A stretch of DNA of 32,938 nucleotides from an uncultured Prevotellaceae bacterium (GTDB lineage: Bacteria; Bacteroidota; Bacteroidia; Bacteroidales; Bacteroidaceae), in contig CACZCT010000029.1 in assembly GCA_902779745.1 (NCBI GenBank), positions 1 to 32,938 of the forward strand, given 5' to 3'. The notes beneath the pieces are model-generated. The model ran no database searches, was not told the origin of the DNA, and saw nothing but the letters and a program-made list of their open reading frames with translations. Each line of letters starts with the position of its first letter. Positions within the stretch are counted from its first letter, which is position 1. Made by a program: the position numbers and the translations under genes. This document shows positions 16,088-22,627 of this stretch, in pieces.

Positions 16088-18235
16088 TTATTCCAGACTC
16101 AAGATACACTCACTTCCTTCTACAATCTGTTTGCCGGCAGGATAACTCTGGCTCCTGACCTTTCCCCTGCCGTGCAGTTTTACTTTCAGTCCCTGACTTT
16201 CCATCAGGAAGACGGCATCTCTCGCTCCCATGCCAGTCACATCTGGCGTGATACCCTTGCTGATCTGACTCTGTTCCAAGGCGACCTGGTCCCTCTGACG
16301 CTCTGCTTTGCCCCAGACGGGATTGCCATTGGCATACGAGCCGCTCCATGACTGGTTGGTTTTGATGCCTAAGTGGTTTAGCACATAGTTGGCATCCAGG
16401 ATGTTTCCGTTTTTCACATCCGGGATCGCCACAGAGGTGGTGTCATGGGCATCCTTGATGCTCAGTTTCAGGTTACGTGCCATCACACCCTCGGCAATCT
16501 GATGGAACACGACACCGCTCATACCACCGCCGGAGGCAGGTAGTCCTGTCTTCTTCAGACAGACGATACAGGTGTAGCGGGGGTTGTCGGCAGGGAAGAA
16601 TCCTGCGAATGACAGCCAGTATTTGACGACACCGGTCTTATAGCCACCGCCTTCCGCAATCTGTGCCGTACCCGTCTTTCCAGCCACCTTGAACATCTTT
16701 GAGCCAGCCTTTCTTCCCAGTCCTTGACTGACCACATGCTCTAGGATGGTCTGCATGGTCTTGATAGTCTGTAGTTTGGCAATGCGTCGCTCCATGACCT
16801 TCTCGGGCGGTATCTCTGCGATGACCTTCCCGTCTTTCATTATACACTTGACGAAACGGGGTCTCATCATGATGCCGTCATTGGCTATCGCGTTATAGAA
16901 CGTCACCGTTGAAATCGGTGGAATCTGTGTCTCGTAGCCGATGGACATCCAGGGCAGTGCCGTCATGCTCCAGTTCGTCCAATGTCCGTATTTGTCTTTC
17001 TCCGGCATACGGATATGGGGGCGCGCATAGCCTTTGATGGGAAGTTTGAGGTCTGCGGCAATACCCGTGCGGTAGATGCCCTCAATATACTTCTCGGGAT
17101 GACTGCCGTATTTCTCGTCGATGATGCGGCTGACACCGATATTGGAACTGACCTCCAGGATACGGGGGAGGGAGATGTTGCCATAGCCGCCGCGCCGCCA
17201 GTTGTGGTCTTTCATCTCACGACCATGCATGGGCCAGATACCGCAGCCTGTCTCCACCCGGTAGGTCGTGTCGACGACGCCGTCGTCAAGGGCCACGAGG
17301 ATGGAGGCAGTCTTGAAGACGGAACCAGGCTCGCGCAGGTCGGAGACGGCATTATTCTTCACCTCACGGTACTCACCGTCCGCACAACGTGTCATGTTCA
17401 CAATGGCCTTGATATCACCTGTCTTCACCTCCATGAGGATTGCCACGCCGAGGTCGCCGCCGATCAGTTTCAACTCGTCGATGACGGCACGTTCGGCAAG
17501 GTCCTGCATGTTCACGTCAATGGTGGTGACGATGTCACAGCCGTCGACAGGCAGTGTGACAGGGATATTCATGTATTTGTTGAGGATCTTACGGCGGTTG
17601 GTAAGTCCCGACGTACCGCGCAGCGTGGAGTCATATGCAAGTTCCAGACCCTGGCGGGCACTGTCCTTGGCACCATACATGGAACCGATGGTACGGACGG
17701 CTAACGAACCGAAAGGACGGCGACGGGCATTGAACTCCTCCTCATGGAAGCCGCTTTTATACTTCGACAGGCGGAAGAGGGGCAGTTGCTTGACTTCCGT
17801 ATAGGTGTTATAGTCGATGCGGCTGGGCCAGATGGGCCAGTGCTGGGACATCTTCTGGTGACCTTCTTCGAGATGCTTCTTGAACTCCTCGGCACTCTTT
17901 TCGGGGAATATTTCGTGGAGGCCCATGCAGATAGAGTCAATTTTGACATTCCAGAGAGAGTCTTTCTCCTCTCCGCCAGCCTTGAAATCCATGTATATCT
18001 TGTATTCCGGGATGGAACTTGCCATCAACTGACCGTCACTGCTGAGGATGTTTCCGCGCTTGGGCTTCACGCTGACACTGTCTTTTTTCAGGCGGTCTGC
18101 CACCTCCGTCCAGTACTGTTTCTTGGCCGTCATGATATAGAATGCCTTGCCGATGACGGCAAGACCTACCAGTGTGAGCACTACGGCAATCGCCATATAG
18201 CGCGGCATTACTTTATCGTTGTCGAATTTACTCAT
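16088..18235 (-). CDS. ftsI: Penicillin-binding protein, septal transpeptidase FtsI/PBP3 with C-terminal PASTA domain
   Basis: Bitopic class B PBP that cross-links septal peptidoglycan with FtsW. A membrane helix spans about 13-35 (YMAIAVVLTLVGLAVIGKAF), followed by the dimerisation domain. The transpeptidase motifs are SVFK (305-308, catalytic Ser), SSN (363-365) and KTG (520-522, in VAGKTGTAQ). The last 60 residues (TPDVTGMGARDAVFLMESQG to ECILSLE) form a PASTA-like domain; a second weaker unit (IPDVKNGNILDANYVLNHLG) precedes it. Length is 715. It lies between the ftsL-like gene (9 nt) and murE (20 nt), which points to FtsI rather than an elongation PBP2. Confidence 0.95.
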   Translation of the reverse strand: MSKFDNDKVMPRYMAIAVVLTLVGLAVIGKAFYIMTAKKQYWTEVADRLKKDSVSVKPKRGNILSSDGQLMASSIPEYKIYMDFKAGGEEKDSLWNVKIDSICMGLHEIFPEKSAEEFKKHLEEGHQKMSQHWPIWPSRIDYNTYTEVKQLPLFRLSKYKSGFHEEEFNARRRPFGSLAVRTIGSMYGAKDSARQGLELAYDSTLRGTSGLTNRRKILNKYMNIPVTLPVDGCDIVTTIDVNMQDLAERAVIDELKLIGGDLGVAILMEVKTGDIKAIVNMTRCADGEYREVKNNAVSDLREPGSVFKTASILVALDDGVVDTTYRVETGCGIWPMHGREMKDHNWRRGGYGNISLPRILEVSSNIGVSRIIDEKYGSHPEKYIEGIYRTGIAADLKLPIKGYARPHIRMPEKDKYGHWTNWSMTALPWMSIGYETQIPPISTVTFYNAIANDGIMMRPRFVKCIMKDGKVIAEIPPEKVMERRIAKLQTIKTMQTILEHVVSQGLGRKAGSKMFKVAGKTGTAQIAEGGGYKTGVVKYWLSFAGFFPADNPRYTCIVCLKKTGLPASGGGMSGVVFHQIAEGVMARNLKLSIKDAHDTTSVAIPDVKNGNILDANYVLNHLGIKTNQSWSGSYANGNPVWGKAERQRDQVALEQSQISKGITPDVTGMGARDAVFLMESQGLKVKLHGRGKVRSQSYPAGKQIVEGSECILSLE

Positions 18236-18244
18236 GACGGTCTC

Positions 18245-18733
18245 TTATTCTGGCAGTTGTATGATATAAGGAGGCTGGTCTGCGATGTGCAACAGCGAGT
18301 CCTTGTTTTGTTTCAAGATATCGAGGACATGGCTCTCGCGGCATTTCTCCGTCAGCGTACTGGAGGCGGCAAGTGCCTTGTTCTTGGCATCCTTCAGTTC
18401 CGTCTCCAACTTGTCGATGGTCTGCATGTCCTGCTGGCACTGATAGCGGAAAGCCACATAGACGATGGTGAAGGCGACGATGAGGACGAATAGCCAGAGT
18501 TGTGAACGTACCATCTCTGCCGTCAGGATGTCACCGCCGAGGATGGTACGGAGGTTGACCTGCTGGGAAGGCCTGGGGTCTTCCTCGCTGGCTGTCTCCT
18601 TGATCTTCTTGATGGTCTCCTGCAGCACCTCTTCGGCACGGGTGTCTTTCCCGCTGTCCTGTTCTTCTTCCGGCTCTACATCTATAGGAAGTTCAATTTC
18701 TTGCAGTTCTTCTTGTATGTCGTCTTTTTTCAT
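18245..18733 (-). CDS. FtsL-like cell division protein
   Basis: A 162-residue bitopic protein. A long acidic cytoplasmic N terminus (residues 1-60, many Glu) is followed by one membrane helix (about 79-96, QLWLFVLIVAFTIVYVAF) and a periplasmic coiled-coil segment (CQQDMQTIDKLETELKDAKN and on). This topology and the position between rsmH and ftsI are those of FtsL, which links FtsQ/FtsB to FtsW-FtsI. Direct sequence similarity to FtsL is too low to see by eye; Bacteroidetes homologues are usually annotated as FtsL-like hypothetical proteins. It is longer than E. coli FtsL (121) because of the N-terminal tail. Confidence 0.8.
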   Translation of the reverse strand: MKKDDIQEELQEIELPIDVEPEEEQDSGKDTRAEEVLQETIKKIKETASEEDPRPSQQVNLRTILGGDILTAEMVRSQLWLFVLIVAFTIVYVAFRYQCQQDMQTIDKLETELKDAKNKALAASSTLTEKCRESHVLDILKQNKDSLLHIADQPPYIIQLPE

Positions 18734-18739
18734 GTGTTT

Positions 18740-19681
18740 CTATATCTTTTCTGCGATTCTGAGTTTGGCACTGCGGCTTCTGGGGTTTGCCTGCAATTCC
18801 TCCTCTGTTGGGGTGATGACCTTGTTGTTGACCAGTCGGAAGGGACTGGAGATGCGTCCGAAGAAATCCTGTTCCACTTTCCCCTCTGCATTACCTGCCT
18901 TCATGACATTCTTCACGATACGGTCTTCCAGGGAGTGGTAGGTGATGACGCTGAGCCGTCCGCTTTTTTCTAATAACTGGGTGGCTCCCAAGAGCATGTC
19001 GCGCAAGGCATCCATCTCGTGGTTGACCTCAATGCGCAGTGCCTGGAACATCTTTGCCAGGTCTTTCTTTAATTGAGAATTGAGAATTGAGAATTGAGCA
19101 TTCTCTTCTGTCGTTTCTATGCCCAGCGCTTTCAGCAGCTGACTGGTTGTCTCGATACGCTCCTGCTGACGTGCCTTACAGATGTCCTTGGTTATCCGTC
19201 GTGCGCTCTTCAGCTCTCCATAGAGGTAGAACACGTCCGCCAGTGCTTCCTCGCTGTATTCGTTGAGGATGTCGGCAGCCGTTTTGCCTGCGCGCTTATT
19301 CATCCGCATATCCAAAGGTGCGTCAAAACGGAAGGAGAAGCCCCTGGTCTCGTCGTCGAAATGGTGGGATGATACCCCTAAGTCGGCCAACAGTCCGTCA
19401 ATATGCTCCACACCGTAATAGCGCATCCAGTTACGGAGGTATCTGAAATTGCTGCGTACGAAGGTGAACCGGTCGTCGTTGACGATGTTCTGTTCGGCAT
19501 CTGCATCCTGGTCAAAACTATAGAGATGTCCTTTCTTGCCTAAACGGGACAAGATCTCACGACTGTGACCGCCACCGCCGAAGGTGACATCCACATAAAT
19601 GCCGTCGGACTTGATGTCAAGTCCGTCAACACTCTCCTTCAGGAGAACAGGTACGTGGTATGTCTCAGCGGTTACAATCAT
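18740..19681 (-). CDS. rsmH: 16S rRNA (cytosine(1402)-N(4))-methyltransferase
   Basis: Formerly mraW. SAM-dependent enzyme methylating N4 of C1402 in the 30S P site. It begins MIVTAETYHVPVLLKESVDGL with the SAM motif DVTFGGGGHSREILSRLG. Further conserved parts are GLLADLGVSSHHFDDETRGFSF, DMRMN, KDLAKMFQALRIEVNHEMD and SVITYHSLEDRIVKNVMK. Length is 313. Residues of about 195-204 (QFSILNSQL) are encoded by four perfect 7-bp repeats, in the position between the ETT.QLL helix and KDLAK where the family varies. Any change in copy number other than by threes would frameshift the gene. Confidence 0.96.
   Translation of the reverse strand: MIVTAETYHVPVLLKESVDGLDIKSDGIYVDVTFGGGGHSREILSRLGKKGHLYSFDQDADAEQNIVNDDRFTFVRSNFRYLRNWMRYYGVEHIDGLLADLGVSSHHFDDETRGFSFRFDAPLDMRMNKRAGKTAADILNEYSEEALADVFYLYGELKSARRITKDICKARQQERIETTSQLLKALGIETTEENAQFSILNSQLKKDLAKMFQALRIEVNHEMDALRDMLLGATQLLEKSGRLSVITYHSLEDRIVKNVMKAGNAEGKVEQDFFGRISSPFRLVNNKVITPTEEELQANPRSRSAKLRIAEKI
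19071..19098 (-). repeat. Four perfect heptamers (CTCAATT) inside rsmH
   Basis: On the plus strand AATTGAG is repeated four times without mismatch (28 bp); the coding strand reads CTCAATT. It translates as part of AQFSILNSQLK. It belongs to the same NTCAAYT heptamer family as the arrays at 19689 and 29822. Confidence 0.95.
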
Positions 19682-19688
19682 TATTTTT

Positions 19689-19735
19689 TAACTCTTAACT
19701 CTCAACTGTCAACTCTCTCAACTCCCATCAACTCT
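19689..19735. repeat. Degenerate heptamer array at the mraZ-rsmH junction
   Basis: On the plus strand the units TAACTCT, TAACTCT, CAACTGT and CAACTCT follow directly (19689-19716), and two further CAACTC copies occur to 19735 with 2-3-nt interruptions. The array fills the 20-nt spacer between rsmH and mraZ and encodes the last residues of MraZ (GVERVDS). Confidence 0.8.
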
Positions 19736-20160
19736 TCCAAGGCGGCTCCGAAGTCTTCGGGCGTCATCTGCTGCTCCTCGGCTTTTTGGACACTCCATAT
19801 CTCGATGGTGTCCCCCATGCCGACGAACTTGATGTCCTGTTCGATGGCTGCCATGCGCTGGTAGCGTTTGGGAATCAGGAAGCGCCCGTTGCCGTCCAAA
19901 GAAATCAACTCCACCTCGCTGACGAACTGGCGGAACACCTGTTGTTGCTGCTTGCTCCAACGGTTCAGTCGCTGCCGCATCAGGTCCATCTGCTCGTTCC
20001 ATACGGACTCGGGATAGAGCACCAAGCATGCTTGGAATACGTCTTTCCTCAGTACCAGCCGTTCTTCTCCGCCCGTCTGCAAAACCTTGCGGAAAACGGC
20101 AGGAAGGAAGGCCCGTCCCTTGGTGTCTATTTTTGCTTCTATATTACCTAAAAATCGCAT
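19702..20160 (-). CDS. mraZ: Transcriptional regulator MraZ
   Basis: AbrB-fold DNA-binding protein that heads the dcw cluster and in E. coli represses its own promoter. Two SpoVT/AbrB-like repeats are visible, each with the DxxGR motif: AKIDTKGRAFLPAVFR near residue 10-25 and SLDGNGRFLIPKRYQ about 60 residues later. The ATG at 20160 gives MRFLGNIEAKIDTKGRA and 152 residues, the usual length. The frame continues 24 codons upstream through the promoter and is not used. The C terminus is encoded by a heptamer array. The upstream region holds a candidate MraZ operator. Confidence 0.95.
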   Translation of the reverse strand: MRFLGNIEAKIDTKGRAFLPAVFRKVLQTGGEERLVLRKDVFQACLVLYPESVWNEQMDLMRQRLNRWSKQQQQVFRQFVSEVELISLDGNGRFLIPKRYQRMAAIEQDIKFVGMGDTIEIWSVQKAEEQQMTPEDFGAALEELMGVERVDS

Positions 20161-20189
20161 GCGTACTTCTTTTAATGATATATCGGTTG

Positions 20190-20197
20190 CAAAATTA
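20190..20197 (-). promoter_or_regulatory. Putative dcw-cluster promoter (-7 element) before mraZ
   Basis: The minus strand reads TAATTTTG (consensus TAnnTTTG), 29 nt before the mraZ ATG. The expected -33 position falls inside the TGGGG repeats and has no TTTG, which fits a promoter controlled by a protein bound there. Confidence 0.55.
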
Positions 20198-20206
20198 ATC
20201 AATTCC

Positions 20207-20231
20207 CTCCACAATTCCCCACAATTCCCCA
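20207..20231 (-). promoter_or_regulatory. Candidate MraZ operator: three TGGGG/TGGAG repeats with 10-bp period
   Basis: The minus strand has TGGGG at 20231-20227, TGGGG at 20221-20217 and TGGAG at 20211-20207, each pair separated by AATTG. E. coli MraZ is known to bind tandem TGGGN boxes separated by 5-nt spacers upstream of mraZ. Spacing, core and position, immediately upstream of the -7 box, all agree. Binding here is inferred. Confidence 0.65.
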
Positions 20232-20478
20232 CAATATTTTAATGAACAAACTTTTAAATTTTCTTAAATCTTAATAATAGACTGATTATAAGTGGTTTAA
20301 ACGATTGAATATTGGTGGGGGACTTCTGCTCTGAACCTTTTTGTTTATTCTAATGCCTTCTATCACTTGTCCCAGTATCTCCCTTTCCTCATTCTAAAAG
20401 CTGTTATGCCTGATACTAAAGTCTGTTATACCCCCATAGGAGATACTGGAACACCCCTTAAACAGATACTGGAAAGAT

Positions 20479-20503
20479 GTCTGATGGCTGAAGTCTGATG
20501 GCT
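20479..20503. repeat. Direct repeat GTCTGATGGCT, 14-bp period
   Basis: Perfect 11-bp copies at 20479-20489 and 20493-20503. Two GTGTCATGA copies (20507-20515, 20523-20531) follow immediately and lead into the inverted repeat. Confidence 0.85.
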
Positions 20504-20523
20504 AATGTGTCATGAGTGTCACG

Positions 20524-20650
20524 TGTCATGAAGGTCATTAAGGATTTTGGATGCGATTTCCGCCATAATATAATATATATTAATATATATTTATTATTAT
20601 GAGACTTTTTGGAGTTCCGAAATCCTTAATGACCAATGACCTTCATGACC
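20524..20650. repeat. Inverted repeat with AT-palindromic core
   Basis: GGTCATTAAGGATTT (20533-20547) is the exact reverse complement of 20620-20634. The overlapping GTCATGAAGGTCATT (20525-20539) is also the reverse complement of 20635-20649, so the left arm can pair in two registers with a duplicated right arm. The roughly 70-nt centre contains a perfect 20-bp AT palindrome at 20572-20591. Confidence 0.8.
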
Positions 20651-20731
20651 TTCATGACCACCATCAAATTATTTTTTGTGAAAAAGTTGCACATTTTTTT
20701 GAGAAAGTGCAGATTTCTCAAACTTATTTAT

Positions 20732-20739
20732 TATTTTTG
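20732..20739 (+). promoter_or_regulatory. Putative glsA promoter (-7 element)
   Basis: TATTTTTG matches TAnnTTTG and lies 29 nt before the chosen glsA ATG, followed by CAG. No clear -33 TTTG at the right distance. Confidence 0.45.
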
Positions 20740-20768
20740 CAGACTGTTAGTGTGAACACGTGAGAGTA

Positions 20769-21596
20769 ATGGAGAAGATCACGGAGAAAACGATTGATAT
20801 CGAGAAGATTCTCAAGGGCAAGATGGGAGCCAAAGCAAAATGGGTTCCTGGCTTTCTGGTGTCTTGGTTGAAACGCATCGTCCATCAGGATCAGGTGAAT
20901 GCTTTCCTCTGGGAGAGTCGTGACAAGTTGGGCACAGAATGGTTGGAGGCTTGTGTGGAGTACCTGCAGATGACCCTCGTCATCAAGGGTAAGGAGAACC
21001 TGCCCGACAAGAACGACGGTCGTTTGTACACCTTCGTGTCGAACCACCCGTTAGGTGGGGAGGACGGTGTAGCGTTAGGTGCCATCATCGGACGGCACTA
21101 TGACAGTCGTTTCCGTTATCTGGTGAACGACCTGTTGATGAATCTCCCAGGACTGGCTCCCTTGTGTATTCCCATTAACAAGACAGGCAAGCAGAGTCGT
21201 AACTTCCCGGCGATGGTGAAGGCCGGTTTCGAGAGTGACAACCACATGCTGATGTATCCGGCAGGCATCTGTTCACGTAAGCAAAGTGACGGTACCATCC
21301 GTGACATCCCCTGGTCGAAGACCTTTATCACCAAGAGTGTGGAGTACCAGCGTGATGTCGTCCCCATCCACTTCAGTGGTGAGAACTCCAAGTTCTTCTA
21401 CCGTCTGGCCAATTTCAGCGATAAACACCTGAAGTTCAACCTCGCCATGCTCTTTTTGGTCGACGAGATGTATAAGAACGTCGGCAAGACCTTCGAGGTG
21501 AAGATCGGAAAACCTATTCCCTGGCAGACCTTCGATAAGAGTAAGACACCGTTGGAATGGGCGCAATTCGTACAAGATAAAGTATATTCCCTATAG
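20769..21596 (+). CDS. glsA: PlsC-like O-acyltransferase, probable glycine-lipid synthase GlsA
   Basis: 1-acylglycerol-phosphate-acyltransferase-like protein of 275 residues with the acyltransferase His motif FVSNHPLGGEDG (89-100), an acceptor-site block (PLCIPINKTGKQSRN) and an FPAG-type block (MLMYPAGICSRKQSDG). It lies 32 nt before a GNAT-type N-acyltransferase. In Bacteroides thetaiotaomicron a pair of this kind (GlsB then GlsA) makes glycine lipids: GlsB N-acylates glycine and GlsA O-acylates the 3-hydroxy group, both presumably at the inner membrane. The assignment rests on family and pairing, not on substrate evidence; an OlsA-like ornithine-lipid enzyme is the alternative. A GTG 9 nt upstream (20760) is another possible start. 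Confidence 0.75.
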   Translation: MEKITEKTIDIEKILKGKMGAKAKWVPGFLVSWLKRIVHQDQVNAFLWESRDKLGTEWLEACVEYLQMTLVIKGKENLPDKNDGRLYTFVSNHPLGGEDGVALGAIIGRHYDSRFRYLVNDLLMNLPGLAPLCIPINKTGKQSRNFPAMVKAGFESDNHMLMYPAGICSRKQSDGTIRDIPWSKTFITKSVEYQRDVVPIHFSGENSKFFYRLANFSDKHLKFNLAMLFLVDEMYKNVGKTFEVKIGKPIPWQTFDKSKTPLEWAQFVQDKVYSL

Positions 21597-21628
21597 ACCC
21601 TACAACCAAGACAAACAGCCAAAAAACT

Positions 21629-22624
21629 ATGGAACAAGAGATTATCCAGCCGATTGACAAAGAAGTGCTCAAGAGCGAACTGACCCCCGACAAGCAGTTG
21701 CGTCTGACTAACAAGAGCAATAATGAAATATATATTGTCACTGTGCATAATGCTCCTAACGTGCTGAAGGAGATCGGCCGTCTGCGTGAGATCGTGTTCC
21801 GTGAGGCTGGCGGTGGCACGGGTAAGGCGATGGATCTTGATGAATTTGACCTTTGTGACAATTGCTACAAACAGTTGATTGTCTGGAACCCGGAGGCGGA
21901 GGAGATCATCGGCGGCTACCGTTATCTGTTGGGTACCGACTGGGAATATGATGAGAAGGGACAGCCCATCCTCGCCACCAGTCACATGTTCCATTTCTCG
22001 GAGAAGTTCCTGAAGGAGTATGCTCCTTATACGGCGGAACTGGGACGCTCCTTCGTGTCCTTGCCCTACCAGTCGTCGCGTATGGGTGCCAAGAGCCTGT
22101 TTGCCCTCGACAACCTGTGGGACGGATTAGGTGCCATCACGGTGATTCGTCCTAACGTACGTTATTACTTCGGCAAGATGACCATGTATCCCTCCTATAT
22201 CCGTAAGGGACGTGACATGATTCTCTATTTCCTGAAGAAATACTTTGACGACAAGGAGAAGTTGATTATCCCGATGAAACCGCTGGAATTGGAAAGTGAC
22301 CCGAAAGAGTTAGAGGCTCTTTTCTGTGGCAACAGCTTCAAGGAGGACTATCTCGTCCTGAATCGTGAAATCCGGAATATGGGCTATAACATCCCTCCGC
22401 TGGTCAATGCCTATATGGGCTTGTCTCCTACGATGAAACTCTTCGGTACCGCCATCAACTATGGTTTCGGTGATGTGGAGGAGACAGGTATCCTGATTGC
22501 CATTGACGAGATCTTCGAGGAGAAGCGGAAACGTCATATCGATACCTTCATGGTAGAGCATCGTGACGAGATAGCCATCACCTCTGGTGCCAACAAGGTG
22601 ATTTACAAAGAGGGGAAAGACTAA
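21629..22624 (+). CDS. glsB: GNAT-type N-acyltransferase, probable glycine N-acyltransferase GlsB
   Basis: A 331-residue protein of the OlsB/GlsB group (acyl-ACP-dependent N-acyltransferases). Characteristic parts: IGRLREIVFREAGGGTGKAM, DEFDLCDNCYKQLIVWNPEA, IIGGYRYLLG and AELGRSFVSLPYQ. The C-terminal half (about 180-331, with YPSYIRKGRDMILYFLKKYF and NPYG-like PPLVNAYMGLSPTM) is the extension seen in Bacteroidetes members. It would attach a 3-hydroxy fatty acid to the amino group of glycine, making the substrate of the neighbouring O-acyltransferase. Probably one operon with glsA. It converges on dgt with only 3 nt between stops. Confidence 0.78.
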   Translation: MEQEIIQPIDKEVLKSELTPDKQLRLTNKSNNEIYIVTVHNAPNVLKEIGRLREIVFREAGGGTGKAMDLDEFDLCDNCYKQLIVWNPEAEEIIGGYRYLLGTDWEYDEKGQPILATSHMFHFSEKFLKEYAPYTAELGRSFVSLPYQSSRMGAKSLFALDNLWDGLGAITVIRPNVRYYFGKMTMYPSYIRKGRDMILYFLKKYFDDKEKLIIPMKPLELESDPKELEALFCGNSFKEDYLVLNREIRNMGYNIPPLVNAYMGLSPTMKLFGTAINYGFGDVEETGILIAIDEIFEEKRKRHIDTFMVEHRDEIAITSGANKVIYKEGKD

Positions 22625-22627
22625 CTC

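Larger units (their letters stand above)
20161..20768. other. Divergent intergenic region mraZ / glsA
   Basis: No convincing gene lies in these roughly 600 bp. Contents in order: mraZ promoter and candidate operator (20190-20231); AT-rich stretch; CCAGTATCTCC at 20372-20382 with its inverse at 20439-20449 and a partial direct copy at 20464-20474; 14-bp direct repeat units at 20479-20503; an inverted-repeat structure 20524-20650 around a 20-bp AT palindrome; and the glsA -7 element at 20732. Confidence 0.7.

Noticed and set aside
19071-19098. CRISPR-like short repeats
   Set aside because: Repeat units are 7-10 bp and directly adjacent, with no unique spacers of 30 bp or more and no cas genes in the window.
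20560-20600. Replication origin at the AT-rich palindrome
   Set aside because: No dnaA gene, no DnaA-box cluster and no other origin-linked genes are visible; gyrB alone is not evidence.
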